In this document: positions 1-12,790 of the stretch, in pieces | How positions within the stretch are numbered: the stretch's first letter is position 1 | Layout: each line of letters starts with the position of its first letter | Assembly (NCBI GenBank): GCA_947034885.2 | Contig: OX344751.2 | Span: 23,188,001-23,252,000 of the forward strand | DNA from: Thuidium tamariscinum | Taxonomy: Eukaryota; Streptophyta; Bryopsida; Hypnales; Thuidiaceae | DNA length: 64,000 bases | Direction of reading: 5' to 3' | Notes under the pieces: model-generated | What the model was told of the DNA's origin: nothing | Seen by the model: only the letters and a program-made list of their open reading frames with translations | The model's database searches: none | Position numbers and translations under genes: made by a program

Positions 1-417
1 ATGTTACGAAAATAGGTTTTATAGAATCTTTATGGAAAAAATGCTTATCAATTTTAATGAATAAAGTATAAGATAATAAAAAAATATTTCTTAATTCAAT
101 TTCTATGGATGGAGAAATTATTTCTTTTGACACACTTGTTCAACAAAAAAGCCTAAATGCTTAAATGGTTGAAAATGGGTTGCCATCTTGTAGTAGTTCA
201 AGGATTCTTTGGTAGAAATTTAACTACTTTTGAGATTGTTGGTGATTTTCAATGTGACGAAAAGTGGTGTACCACCCAAGTCAATTAATTAGCCTCCCCC
301 CTCTTTCAAAAAATTTACAAACCATTGATTTAAAAAAACAAAAAGACTTACCTTTGTAATCACCGTTGATTTCTCAAAAATTCCCAAGCCATTGATCATG
401 TAAGATTTAATCTGAAC

Positions 418-596
418 CGTTCAGATACGTATATGGATATAGATACTCTACATGTATTATATGTATTATATGGATACTATCCAGATACTATTTAGATACA
501 AGTATAGATATATGTACATATATTATATAGATTATATGGATACTATCCAAATATAAGTACAAGTATGAATACAAATACAAATACAAATACAAGATC
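418..596. repeat. degenerate simple-sequence tract (GGATACTATCC-like and ATACAA units)
   Basis: The motif GATACTATCCAGATACTATT and variants recur, followed by about four copies of ATACAA near 565-593. It is a decayed tandem simple repeat. Confidence 0.7.
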
Positions 597-749
597 ACTT
601 GTCCCATAATGTTTGTCAATTAGTTGGTTTCAAAAAATTACAAGAAGAGAAGGGGGGAAGGAAATGAAGATTTAAAAGTTTAAAAGTTTAAATTCTTTGG
701 CCCATAAAAACATGCCAAGTGTACTAAATCCAATTTAAATATTTTTAGA

Positions 750-819
750 ATTGGTAGTTATTGCCACTTTTTGGTACATTGTTCACACAATGTACCAAAA
801 TGTGGCAATAACTGCCAAT
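750..819. repeat. 70-bp hairpin (33-bp arms, 4-nt loop)
   Basis: The left arm at 750-782 pairs with 787-819 with only two mismatches around the loop TCAC. Arms begin ATTGGTAGTTATTGCCAC and the loop-proximal part reads GGTACATTGT. It could be the core of a foldback MITE or a small-RNA-type hairpin; no expression evidence is visible. Confidence 0.8.
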
Positions 820-1379
820 CCACAATGATTGACATTCCATTCGACAATTGTAAATGTAGGTGGGACATATCAAAGTTGTCAATGCCCTCATTTTTATTAT
901 TTGAGTGATAAAAATTTGAAAGAATATTCATGGATTATTACTTAAACTTTCTCCTCCAAATTCTTAAAGAACTGATTGGAATAGGAATAAGTTCCTTTTA
1001 TCTAAAAAGTATTGTGTTTATGCTTTGTTCTACTTAGGTAATTACAATATCTATATCTAACATGGACCACTTCTAAACTTGACTCCTATTTTGGAAGGGC
1101 ATAAGAATAGGAAAGATACCCAAAATGGTGTGTATTACAAGGACAAGTGCAAGCTAGAGTTGAGGGCCATTTTGAGTAATGTATAACTCTATTTATAGAA
1201 TTGTGCAAGTAGTAACTTTGTTAGGTTCATTTGGGGTACATTTCATATTGTTTCAACTTCTTTAATGTGACATGTTATGATACTACTAGTATCATTTCTT
1301 CATGCTCACCAAATGCATTTTGGCATCACCTACATGACATTTTTGCACCCTATACTTTGCATCCTTGAAAATTTTGTAA

Positions 1380-1960
1380 CTAAGGTAAAAAAAACTCAGA
1401 AACCACTCATTTAAGGGCTAGTCTACCTTCATCATGTATTTTTTTAGATGGTGATATTTTTGTTCATTTTTTAGTGAAAGAAAAATAAACAAGGAATCTA
1501 ATACAAGTTGTTTCATAATTTTCAAAGCATTTATGAATTACATGTGAATTTTCAAACAAAATCTGGCATAGGTCCCTATTTGTGATTAGTAGGCCTTAGA
1601 AACCCACACATGTTTAGTTTTTAAAAAAAATATGATTTTGTTCAAAAACTAGCATTGTAACATGTAAAAAATAATAGAGATGGTTTCTAAATGCAATCCT
1701 TTATAAAATTGAAATGAATGCTTGAATCAATCATTAATTTAAATTTTTTAACATTTGTAAGAAGGTAGTTGGACTACCGATTCTTATTTTGAATCCTACT
1801 CTAAAAGCTATCCACTTAGTTAGGAAAGAACCCATTGTGACTCTTAAACCATCTATCAAAGAACTATAAACCAAATCTTATCATACTCTAATGTAATTAA
1901 GAGGCCATTTTCCCACAACTGTCAGGTATCCATTTCACAACCTCCTACTAGATAGTTGAA
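1380..1960 (+). repeat. dispersed repeat, copy 1 (partner at 21.14-21.72 kb)
   Basis: About 580 bases align by eye in the same orientation with 21,140-21,720. Shared landmarks include ACAAGTTGTTTCAT, GAATTTTCAAACA, AAAACTAGCATTG and GAAGGTAGTT in the same order and spacing. Neither copy has an open frame, so this is an old non-coding repeat of unknown class. Confidence 0.75.
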
Positions 1961-3018
1961 AATGCCAACACTATTTTAAAGCCCTATCCTATAATTCTCA
2001 ATGCATTCAAAACTTATAAATCCACTTGCATTCTAATTTATAATCCTCAACCAAAGTGCAAAAATTGTTATTCATTTTCTACAACACATTGGATATACCA
2101 CAAAACTTATTCATAAACTTTTAGATGTAGTTACCAACAAGTCCAAAATTTTGAGTGTTGTAGTAGATTAAGCTTTTTACTTTATTAATTATTGGATTTT
2201 GTGCCCACTTTGAGCACTACATTAGTACAATTATAGTCCCCACCAATTCAAAATTAGTCAAGGTGAACCTACCTTCTTGTTCATCTTTTCAAAGTCCTCG
2301 GGTTTTTTCCTAGGGGTGCATGCTAAGAAAAGACTTGACCTATCTTGTATTTGATTAATATATTTTCTTCAACACTTCTAGCAAATTTGGGGTATCAAAT
2401 TGCAAATATGAATTCAAAATTTTTAAATTTTATAATGAGCGGCAAACAAACAATTCCTATGTTTCTCCTAGGAATAAGTTGGAGGACAAGCATGGGGTTA
2501 TTACCATGGCCTTTAGAATGCCACTTGAGGGAATAAATTGGGAATGTGCAATGCCTTCTAAGCCCTATCTTGAGTACCTTCCCAATCCAAAGCCTTCAAA
2601 TCTTTCTTTTAGGATTTGGAGTAGCCTTTATAGGTTGATTGGTTTGAACTTGTATTTGTAAGATTGGATGTTTTTCAAGAAAATTTGATGTTTTCAAGAG
2701 AAATGAAGCAGAGTTGCCAATTTTTAAGTGCACTTTTCAATATAGAAAACAAAGACATTTTTTTAAGTGTTGTATAATACTATGAAAATGTGTTGGAAAA
2801 ATTCAATTTACTTGATTGTGAAGATTGAAAAATTATAACATTTGAGGTGACAAAAAAATTCATTTGTATAAAATTGAAAAGTGAATTGGCAGTACACTAA
2901 GTCGTTTGAATTCCTAATGCTAAAAATTAAGGACAAAAGTTTGAAATATGTGGGGAAATTTTCATGAACTTTGTCTAGTCTTTTTTAATAATTTCATGTT
3001 GGAAAAAACTCTTGAACA

Positions 3019-3883
3019 TTAACCCCTTGAGGACTTCATCCATTGTGAAATGGTCAAACTTCTTCTTTGAGTTAATTTTAGCCTTTTTAATAGTGTTCAA
3101 ACAAAAATTTGATATTTTTACTACTTGAAATTCTAAATTCTATATCACTCTGAGAATTTGCAGTTTGTTTCGTGAAAATTTCTAATTGTTATCATTTTTG
3201 TTGCAAAAAATGAACATAAATGAATAAAAATAGAAAAAACAATCCAAATTATTTGAAATTTTTTTAGGAGGTAAAAATAGCAATAAAGATAAGAATAAAA
3301 TTTTTTAATTGGTTATTTTATTTTTTACAGCCGAAATAGCCACATCAAAACACCCTAAAGTCAAATTCAATTATTGAACCAAATTTATCCTCTTATTTAA
3401 TTGATGTACAAAAATTTTATATTTTTTTGCTATTAGAAAGATCAATTTTCTATTTATTTTTTATTTTTTCAATAATTTTGAAGGAAAATAAAATTATTGT
3501 GATTTTTCAAAGCTAAAGGTGGAAATAAAATTATATCAATTACAATTTACATTAAAATAATCTGTAATATTTACTGTAACTGAAGAGTGGAATGACCAAT
3601 ATAATTTTGTAATTTAATTTCAAAATACACTTAAAGAAAAGAAAACATGAATGAAAAGGAGAGCATATCATGTTATTTGGATTTTAACACATGGAGCTTT
3701 CAATTGCAATAACTTTTTCAATTTTTGACATTTTTCAAAACTTTAAAATGGAATAGACATAAAACTTGACAAGATTTGTTTTCTTAGTTGAAGTCAAATT
3801 CTAAAAATAATTATATTAAGAGTTATAATCAAGGTTGACCAAGGCGCATCCACTTTTTGGATGCTTGCGCGTTTAAGGGTTAA
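3019..3883. mobile_element. TTAACCCC-ended element, degenerate copy
   Basis: The stretch opens with TTAACCCCTTGAGG and closes with TTTAAGGGTTAA, an imperfect terminal inverted repeat like the better-preserved copies at 7.47-8.40 and 58.70-59.62 kb. No coding capacity is seen. No clear target-site duplication remains. Confidence 0.45.
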
Positions 3884-4269
3884 CTAGTCATTTTTTGATG
3901 ATATTTTGTGGAATGTGGAAAAAATTTATATAAAATTCAATCACATGTTTGGAATATATGGGAAAAATTTCAAGAACTTTGACTTTGCAAATTGCCTTGA
4001 CATGGCTAATGAAGTCTAACTCATTCTAAGATGTGATTTGTTTGGGGGACAATTTTATGCCATATTTTAAGAAAAACAACCATACCAAATTTTAGAATTT
4101 GATGAAGGTTTTAGCAAATAAGGCCTAAACAAACGCCCAAATTGTGCAAGTGTTTGCAAGCAATATAACTTTTGATCCATAATTCCAATTTATAAAAATT
4201 AGATTTATGATAAGGGGTATATGTTGACATTTTGTTTCAAAATTTTGTAAGTAATCGACCAAAACAAAA

Positions 4270-4992
4270 GGGTGATCGCAAGAAACACTTGTCCTATTTT
4301 GTATCACACATTGCATTCTGATTTGTTTTTTGGCCATAACTTTTGTGTTTTAGCTCCGATTGACTCAAGATTTGTAGGAAAGGTACTTATAACTATCATA
4401 AACCTTCCATAATTTTTTCATAATTTTCAAAAGTATTTTACTATCCAAAAATGGACCCCGATTGGATGTCACACTTGGCAGTTTAGGGATTTTTAGTACT
4501 GGGCTATACCTTTTTTTTAATGATTCTAACATGAAATTTAGATGAGATGGTCTTCTAGTATATTTCTATGTCTCTAAGGAAGGATTTTTAAAAATAGTTA
4601 ATTTTATGAGGTGTGGAGGTCTACAAAGTGAGCTCCCTTCTGCTTGTATTTTGAAACATATGAAGTATTATTTTGGTGGGTTTTCTTTTTTAATGACATC
4701 TCCATAAAGTTCTTGTAAATGGACACTTTTCATTTTTTGAAAATATCCATTTTAAATATTTTTCCCTAATTAAAACATGAAGGTATATATTTTTTTGAGG
4801 TTTGGCACTTTTCAAGTTCTCCTACTTAGAGAATTTTTCTATTCATTGCCTTTGGTGAAAACCTTCATCTTAGAGGTATATACATTATTAATATTTTTCA
4901 AAAAATTTAAAAATTAATTTTCTAATTTCAAAGTACTCCCGAAAAAATCAGCCAAACACAACAAAATCGACAGGTGTTTCTTGCAATCACCC
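4270..4992. mobile_element. non-autonomous DNA element, GGGTGATYGCAAGAAACA ends, copy A
   Basis: The left end GGGTGATCGCAAGAAACAC and the right end GTGTTTCTTGCAATCACCC form a terminal inverted repeat of about 24 bp. Length is 723 bp with no open frame. Both flanks read AAAA, compatible with a 4-bp target duplication, though low complexity makes that weak alone. The 17.09-17.83 kb copy has a convincing 4-bp duplication. Confidence 0.8.
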
Positions 4993-7470
4993 AAAAAGTG
5001 TTAGCATGTGAGCTTTGGATCTATGAGCCCAAGAGCCTAGGAGTCTATATTATAGAGACTTTCAATGGTAATAGGTGTTCATATTAAAGGTATTCATGTT
5101 ATAAACTCTTTGTATGATTTAGTGTACATGTGTTATAAATATACATGTAATGAACATCTTCAAATGGTTGTAGGTACATACCTACAAGTATGTTCAAGGC
5201 TCAAAGGCCAACATCTTTGCACTCACACTCTAGTATTGTTGCAATCAAAATGGACTTTGTAGAAATCTATTAAAGAAGTCTTACATACATTAAACAAACT
5301 CTTCATCTTTTATAAATATAAATGTATGCACTTTGATACCTATACAAGAAATAAATTTGTTTACAAGAAAATAATATACTGGTAACACAAATTTATATTT
5401 GGAGGAATTTAGAAGTTTTAATATCCCAATTTGTATAGGGTTAAAAAAGTCATATATTTTACATGCCTTATCCAACTTTGGGATGTTGCCAAGATCTCAT
5501 TGTAAAATTCAAACTACTTTCTAATTTTATTCACTTAAAAATTTTATATAATTTTATATCACATGTTTGGATTTCTTTTTTGTCTTTGGCTCTCTTATAT
5601 TGTCATCTATTTTTTGAATGATTCTTCTAGAAGGCTACGCAATCATCACACTTGGTTTAATGCAAAAAGTGGAAATTGTGTGTTTATATTTATTGAATAA
5701 AAACACAATGAGACAATTACATAGTATCTATGTTATACATACTTTTACTATGTAAGTCTAAATAATAAAATCAAAAAATAGACCACATTAAAATCATTTG
5801 TTTACTATATTGAATTCAGATTAATATTAAAAAATACATATTCATGATAGGTTTTTGGTAGACCTCAAGTTTACCTGAAGATACATATATTTTTATATAG
5901 AATTTCGATAAATTTTGTAAATATCATTAAGCATATATGGTATACATGAACCTAAAGTTTGAAGATTGATTTAGGAATTGAGAGTTTTCAAGAATTTGAT
6001 GACCATGTGGTCATTATATTATGAGGCTATTAAGAACTTTAGGACATGATTTGGAGAAGAAGGTAGAGTAGATACAAAAATTTCTAATAATTATAATTCT
6101 TTATTAGATCACCATTTTATTCTCTAAGTGTCTATCCTACATTTATACTACAAAACCTCATCAATTTTTGACACTTCAAATATATTGTATTTTAAGAAGT
6201 TAGTGTAAAAAATGAAGTAAACTCAAGCTTTGAGTTTTTTAACTCTTTCTCTTTAAATTCTCAAAGGGTGTTTTTAGAGTTGATAATTTGAGATAAATCC
6301 TTATAAATGACTATTGGAAGTATATTTTGGAATTAATAAACAAATTGAAGTGGTAGATTTAAAAAATTGAGATTCTATTTGTGTCCTTAAAATTTACCAC
6401 TTCTATTATCAATAGTTTATATCAAAATTCAAAGGCTAAAATTGAAAATTCCCTCTTAATTTTATTATAAAAAAATTCTTAGTTTTTGAAGATAGATTGT
6501 AGAAATAGATTTGAAATGAAATATTACAAACTTGGTAATTCATTTAAAAATTTGAGCTAATTAAATCTAGGACCATGCATCAATCTTATGACCTAATTTG
6601 CTTCTAACCGTTGTTTCTTTGATCACATAGTTAATGGTGGAGGGGTAGTCAATGCTTTTGTTGGTGTTTATTCTGCTTCCCTCCTAATTGGTCCAAAATT
6701 GCCTAATACTCCCATTTATATTGGCATTCATATTCCTAGATCTCTAGGGATGGCAACAAATGCTTTGTTTTTTAATCCTTAAAGGACATTGCAAGCTCTA
6801 TAGACATTTTGAAAGTCAAAAGCTAAATTTTCACATTGTTCTTGATTTTAAATGTTCTTAGCCAACTAAAAAAACGTATCTCTACTAGTCTACTTTTTAC
6901 TCCTTTCAAAATTTTCAAAATTTTCATTTTTGTGATGCTTTGAGGATAGCTTTTGGAAACCTCAAAACAAACTATTTTTTAACTTTTCTATTGAATTTAT
7001 CTTGGTGTGATGTCAAGGAGTGCATCAATTATACCATGATGTTTTGCATTATTATTTTTAATTATGCCACATATAAGTTCTTTTGGACTTTTGAAAGTCC
7101 AAAATTAATAATGGACATCTAGAGGGGGGAAAATAGCCATATGGAGATAATGCAAAACATCAAGAGATTTAAGCAAAGCATCTAGAGATTTGTACAAACA
7201 TCTAGGGATCTTTCAATGTTACTATCCGGTAATCTCTCAATGTTTTATCCAAAATTTATTGAATAGTCCAAAAATACTTAAATGTGGCATAGACATTTTT
7301 TTTTCAAATTTTATACAATTCTAAGTTTTTTATAATTTACATGATTTTAACAAAGATTTTTCTTAAAATCTTATAAATTTAAGTTTTCTATTTTCAATTA
7401 TAAAAAGTTATGGTAAATTTTAGACATATATTACTACAAGTATAAAAGATCAAAATTTTGAAATGTATGT
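4993..7470. other. AT-rich intergenic DNA, nothing recognised
   Basis: No protein-like frame, tandem array or terminal inverted repeat was recognised. Short open frames near 5.07-5.48 and 6.94-7.12 kb are of chance type. Confidence 0.5.
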
Positions 7471-8399
7471 TTAACCCCTAAAGGATAATGACTATGTTTT
7501 CATGAAATGCATTCCAAAACTGCCATTTTTAGGACAAGTATTAATTATTATTTTTTAAACATTTATAAAAATTTATAATTGTAGGATCTTGTAGTAGGCT
7601 AGTTTGAAAAGTTATGGAAAAAAAATTTGAATTTTCCACCATGTGCATTGGAAGATATCATCATGTGAATTGACAAAAATCCTTTTTTTTGGCTCTGCAA
7701 AAAACTAGGCAACCGCACTTTAGAAGGTCTTATTTGCATGGAAAAATGTCCAAAATGATTGCAACTCTTTGAATTCATTCTTCATGTCAAGTTGGTTGTA
7801 TGCTTGAAAATTTTCAAATCATTTGAAATTGTATGACATGTAGGAAAAAACAGTAAATAAAAAGAAATAGATAATGATTCAAAACACTAAATTGTTAAGA
7901 GTTTAATCATGGAATTGAAAAATGCCAATCGCAATGGTTGTAATGTTGATATAAGTAATCGATATCTTGAGATTTTGTTTTTTTCCAAAAATATTGAAAA
8001 TTCAATTCAATAAAGGACTTCAAAGTTTATTTTGAGGTAGAGATTCTATAACTGCTTGCAAACTTTAACTCCTCATAACTTTTGACTCATTGATGGAAAT
8101 GGAATAATTCAAAATTTTATATGTATCTCAATGTAGAAAATCAATTTCAAATTTTAATTTTTGAAAAAAGTGATGTTTCTAATTTCCCCAAACTGCCCAG
8201 TTATAAAAAAAAGTAACATATGAAGCTATAATTTTTGACTCACATTTCCAAATGTCATTAAATTTGGACACATCAAAGATATTCCTCCTCCACACATTCT
8301 ATTAAAATTTCGGCCTAAAACATGCAAAATTCCATTCACAAGTACCTACCCAAAATTTCCATATTGCCAAAAAACGTGGTCCAGTCCTTTAGGGGTTAA
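7471..8399 (-). mobile_element. TTAACCCCTAAAGG-ended element
   Basis: The stretch begins TTAACCCCTAAAGG and ends CCTTTAGGGGTTAA, a 14-bp perfect terminal inverted repeat, with TGT directly outside both ends as a candidate 3-bp target duplication. Length is 929 bp, without coding capacity. Its interior is the reverse complement of the 58.70-59.62 kb element, with shared landmarks such as AATGATTCAAAA, TTTGACTCA and CAAACTGCCCAGTTA. Confidence 0.8.
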
Positions 8400-10849
8400 T
8401 GTAGGAATTTAATGAAGTTTGATTAGACCTATCTATGACTATGAAGTGTCCTTGAAGGATTAAATCAAATTATCCTAACCATAAAAAATGACATTACAAC
8501 TGCAATGAACAAAATCTCACTTTCTACAGTGATGTTTGCCAAACTTATTCCATAAGGAAAACCTTAACAAAAAGACCACTCAAATCTAAAACTACAATGG
8601 ATGAAATCAAACTCCTAGTTTTCATGATATATTCTAAATTGCAATATATTACATCTTACTCTTAACCTATACTAAATCTGAATAACATTCTACTTACTCA
8701 AATTCTTCCTATTGTAATGCCTTCTTGCTTACTGCAACACTTTGTTTGTAGGACATACAAATGTAATTGAGAGTTTTGAGAATTTGAGTTGGATATTGAT
8801 CTAAGTTAGCAGAATGGGAAGACATTGAACAAAACATGACATCTTGTATACAAGAAGAATTAAAAAAAAGACCCAGTGTCATATCAACAACAATCTACAA
8901 TAGCATACGAACAAAGAACGTCAAGAAAAGGTCATTGAGCATTCAAAGATGGAAACTCTCACTATCATTGACATACAAGTCTATTTGCTTTATAGATGAC
9001 AACTTTGATGCATCAATAATTGTTCAATGGGGGATACATAACCTTCCATGTCTATTTGAAAAGTTCAACCACATATAATTATATAAGGTAATTGGCTCCA
9101 TTATAGACACAAACTCTAGATAAGTCCATTATAGGCACAATTCTTTTTTTGAAGTATATTCACAAACAACACATCTATGCCATAAAAAAAATCAGGCCTA
9201 CAATAGGCTTGTCCATTTATGCCCACAATGGAATTGCAGTAGTTTTAGTCTGATTGGAAATCACAACACTAATCACATTAAAAAAAATGCCCTAGGGCAA
9301 TCTACATTGGTCTTTTACTATTCCCAACAAAAATGTCCGAATTGTCATATCTTTTTGAGAATTTTTGCATAGAAGGTATTTTTTCTTAATGTAAAGTCTT
9401 TTTTTTTCATCTTTTTGAATGGAAAAAAAATCCACTCAAGTTTTGGATTTTTGGCTTTGCATTGGGTCAATTTTTTCTTAAAAGTCATTAGAAATTCTAG
9501 AATGACCTATTCTCTATAAAATCTAAGATTTTTGAAGAAGTAGGGTCATTGCAAAAAAGACTGACCATTTTTGTAGCCTTTTCCACAATATTCATGATTT
9601 TTTTAGGAATGTTGTATAATTAAACAAATCAATTCTTAAAAAATACAAAAAAAATGTTTAATGTATACATCTCTAAGAAGAAGGTACCCTAGGAAAGAAA
9701 CCATAGAAAAATTCTCTAAGTAGGAGAACTAGAAAAGTGCAAAATTATGTGAAAATAGGTACTTTGATGTTTTAATTTGTAAAAAATAGGAGTAATAATT
9801 TTCAAAGAAACCAAAAATTAGAAATTTTGGAGAACAACATGATAAAGAGATTTTGCCAAAAGAATGATCTAAAAGCTATCTTAAATGTTCACAACTATAC
9901 ACGTAAAGGAGCCCTCTTAGTGCACATGTAGAAAAAAGAAAATAATGATATTAAATTTTTTTTTGGTAGAAACATGCCTACCTAGTATGAAAATAGACCA
10001 CAAAAATTTTAGCTCTAGATCATTAATTTTGGATACTCCCTAGTATTAAAATTTCCTAACTTGCAAAGTGTGACAAATTAGCTAATTAAAATTGAAATTT
10101 AAACATAAAATGATTTTTGAATTTAAAAAAAAGGAATTTGATCATTATCAAGTTAGACATCTCCTATAAAAATTTCAAGTTAATTTGATTTATGCTTTAA
10201 AAGTTATAGTGAATGACAACTTTGTTGTTCCAAGTGTGACTCAAAATAGTACCATTCTTTCTTACAATCACCCAGTAGGTGCAAAGTCTTTTGGTGGTCA
10301 TATTTTTTGCCTCTAATTTTTCTTAGTTTTCTAGAGGCAAGGGCTTCTTTGAGACACAAACAAGGTTTTAAGAGAATAAGGGATGCCTTTATCCAAAGTT
10401 GTCTCTTTACATCCAATGAGACCAAAACCAAATTTAGATTGATGTAGGACAAAATGGGAGCCTATCAAGTAGCTACCAATACATTACAAGCATGATGAAG
10501 AGGCCTTCTCACTTTCAAATTTTTGTATGCCTTTGGCTCAATAATATTTAAGATGGTACATTGATGAAAATGCTAACATGCCCCAAACCATTTTACAAAT
10601 TTCAAATGGCAACTCTACCCACATTAGCTAGCCAATTACTCCTTGGCTACATAATTGACAAACCTTAGGATTTTTAGTTCTTTCAAATGTGACCATCGTT
10701 AATGTCAAGTTGCTCAAACTAAGTGCTTTTGGCTCTTTAATGCAAGACAATATAGTAATTGGAATTGTCCATAGAATTCAAATTGCATCAATCCAACAAG
10801 GTCTTAAGAAAATTGCCATCATTTTCTTTTATAGAACAATGGATCCCCT
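8400..10849. other. AT-rich intergenic DNA, nothing recognised
   Basis: No gene recognised. The frames at 8,836-9,078 (+) and 10,204-10,452 (-) match no family I know. Near 9.09-9.23 kb there are short repeats of TCCATTATAG(G/A)CACAA and an inverted partner TGCCCACAATGGA, perhaps remains of an old inverted-repeat element. Confidence 0.45.
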
Positions 10850-12095
10850 TTAACCCTAGAAGGCCCACGGCCATTTTGGGTTCAAAAAAATTGTAGCTTT
10901 TAAAGTGCTATAAATCTAAATGTGATTGAGTAATACACATCTTAACCGTACAATCTTGTAGTGAGCATGTTGTAGGTGGCATGGATCAAATTTGAAGTTA
11001 TTTGACCACATAGATTGCAAGATTAAAATGGTTTAGTGTTGAAAAAGAATGCTCAAATTTTCCTAAAAACTCATTTAGAGGTGAAATTTGACTTCTAAAC
11101 CTAAGCAAATGAAAAAAAATTTAAACGACAAAGTGATTCAAATTCAGCATACAAACACATTGGTGAAAAAAATATCATTCAATTGACTCAATGCGTTTGC
11201 AAAATGGCTTGCAAATGTCAAAAAATAGGTAAGAAAAGTTGCAAAAAACACATCTAGGGCTGAACCTCTTTCTACTAGAATGCACCTTAGTCATTGAGAA
11301 CTTCTTGGATTGATGTGAAATTTTAGCAATACAAACTAGACTAATATGCGCAACTATCCCTAAAAAAATTATTAGAATTGGGCACTGTATGAAGAAGATA
11401 CAAGCCACCAAAGTTCACTGAAGTTGCAAAATGGCGGGATATTGAATTTCGAATTGCTCCCAAACAATTTAAGGTAGGTACACCCAAAAGCGCCCTGTTC
11501 CTAAAAGCGCCATCTACAGTGCACATACATTTTCCGAAATCAGTCATGTTCATTGACTGTAGATGGCACTTTCAGAAACAGACTTTGACTGTTAAAAACT
11601 TTTGCATACGGTATCCAAATCTTGCGTTCTTTGGTGCGTTGGAACATGATTTCACTTGCCAACAAGACTACATAAAAATTTGAACTAATTAATAGCAAGA
11701 ACTAGACTCAGTATGAATAAGTGGCGCTTTGGGGTGTACCTACCTTAAACAACTTGGATTGACTTGAAAATTTCACCACAATAACTAGACTTCAAGGGGA
11801 GTAGAACCCAACAAATTTTATTCAAATCAAACATTGGATGAAGAAGATACAAGCCCCTGAAGTTGCAGCCATGAAGTGCACTTTGGTGAATCACATTGAA
11901 CCTCTGTGAACTTTGATTGGCTTCCACACAATCATCACCTCTTAGACTGATCTGAAAATTTTACGACATGAATTAGAATAATAGACGCAAATTTCCCAAC
12001 AAGTTTCATTCAATTTTGACATTGGATGCAAAAATTACAGCACTTTGAATTCTATGAGAGACCACTTTTTGGCCCCTTGGGCGGTTAAGGGTTAA
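10850..12095. mobile_element. TTAACCC-ended composite element, interrupted by a MITE
   Basis: Ends are TTAACCCTAGAAGG (left) and GGTTAAGGGTTAA (right). The left ~440 bp is the reverse complement of 20.60-21.03 kb. The right half holds three tandem units of about 174-184 bp beginning near 11,301, 11,751 and 11,935, each with CTTGGATTGA-like starts; the first two carry GATGAAGAAGATACAAGCC-like text near the end. The TA-flanked MITE at 11,470-11,747 sits between units 1 and 2; removing it restores the spacing. No coding frame. Confidence 0.65.
11470..11747 (-). mobile_element. TA-flanked MITE (AGGTAGGTACACCC family), copy 1
   Basis: TA flanks a ~274-bp body with terminal inverted repeats starting AGGTAGGTACACCCAAAAGC and ending GGGTGTACCTACCT. 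A second internal inverted pair (GCGCCATCTACAGT / ACTGTAGATGGC) gives a nested hairpin. It is the reverse complement of the copies at 48.25 and 57.60 kb. The TA target duplication suggests Tc1/mariner-type mobilisation. No transposase present. Confidence 0.9.
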
Positions 12096-12129
12096 TGGCA
12101 CTCTACTTAATTCAAGTGGAATGCATATG

Positions 12130-12790
12130 GGGTCATTGCAAGAAACACCAATCCTATTTCACATCACCGTGGGAGTATACTCTCTTGTTTTTTACAATAA
12201 CTTTTGAAGCACATGTCCAATGAACATGAAATTTTTATTGAACATGTCTAACTTTATGTTAGTCAAATAAATAATTTTTCTAAATTATAAAAAATAATTT
12301 TCTATTTTCTATTTATTTTTGTTTCATTGTCATAGAAATGTGGTATTGGTTTTCATTGCATTACGAGCCCCTAAATTTAATTAAACACATTATTTTAAGT
12401 CCTTTGCATGAGTACAAATAATACTCCCATTGCATGCAATTTTTGAACATTGAAGATGGTTGTTGGATCATTTTTTTGGTGAATCTCATCAAGATCAACT
12501 CTTCCCAAATGGACACTTTTAATTTATTTTTAAAATTCCTTTCTCTATTTTCTATAAAAATTAAAATGACAAAAACTACTTTCATGAGATTTTGCACTTT
12601 TGTAGATTACCTACTTAGAAAAAAATTCTATACTTTTCCTTCATATGGTACCTTCTTTGTAAAGGTGTATATATAAAACATATGTTTTACTTTTAAAAAA
12701 ATTGTTTTTCTAATTTTAAAACACTCCTAAAGGAAAAAATGAGTATGGCTCAAAACACAACATTTTTTGCACAATGTTTCTTGCAATGGA
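12130..12790. mobile_element. GGGTSATTGCAAGAAACA-ended element, degenerate copy C
   Basis: The left end GGGTCATTGCAAGAAACACC mirrors TGTTTCTTGCAATGGAGT on the right. Size and ends match the elements at 4.27 and 17.09 kb. The right terminus has decayed, so the exact border and target duplication are lost. Non-coding. Confidence 0.6.

Larger units (their letters stand above)
1..3018. other. AT-rich intergenic DNA, no gene recognised
   Basis: No reading frame here looks like protein; the short frames near 2.35-2.66 kb have low-complexity composition typical of chance. The stretch contains a microsatellite-like tract, a short hairpin and a dispersed repeat that are listed separately. The rest shows nothing beyond A/T-rich sequence. 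Confidence 0.6.
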
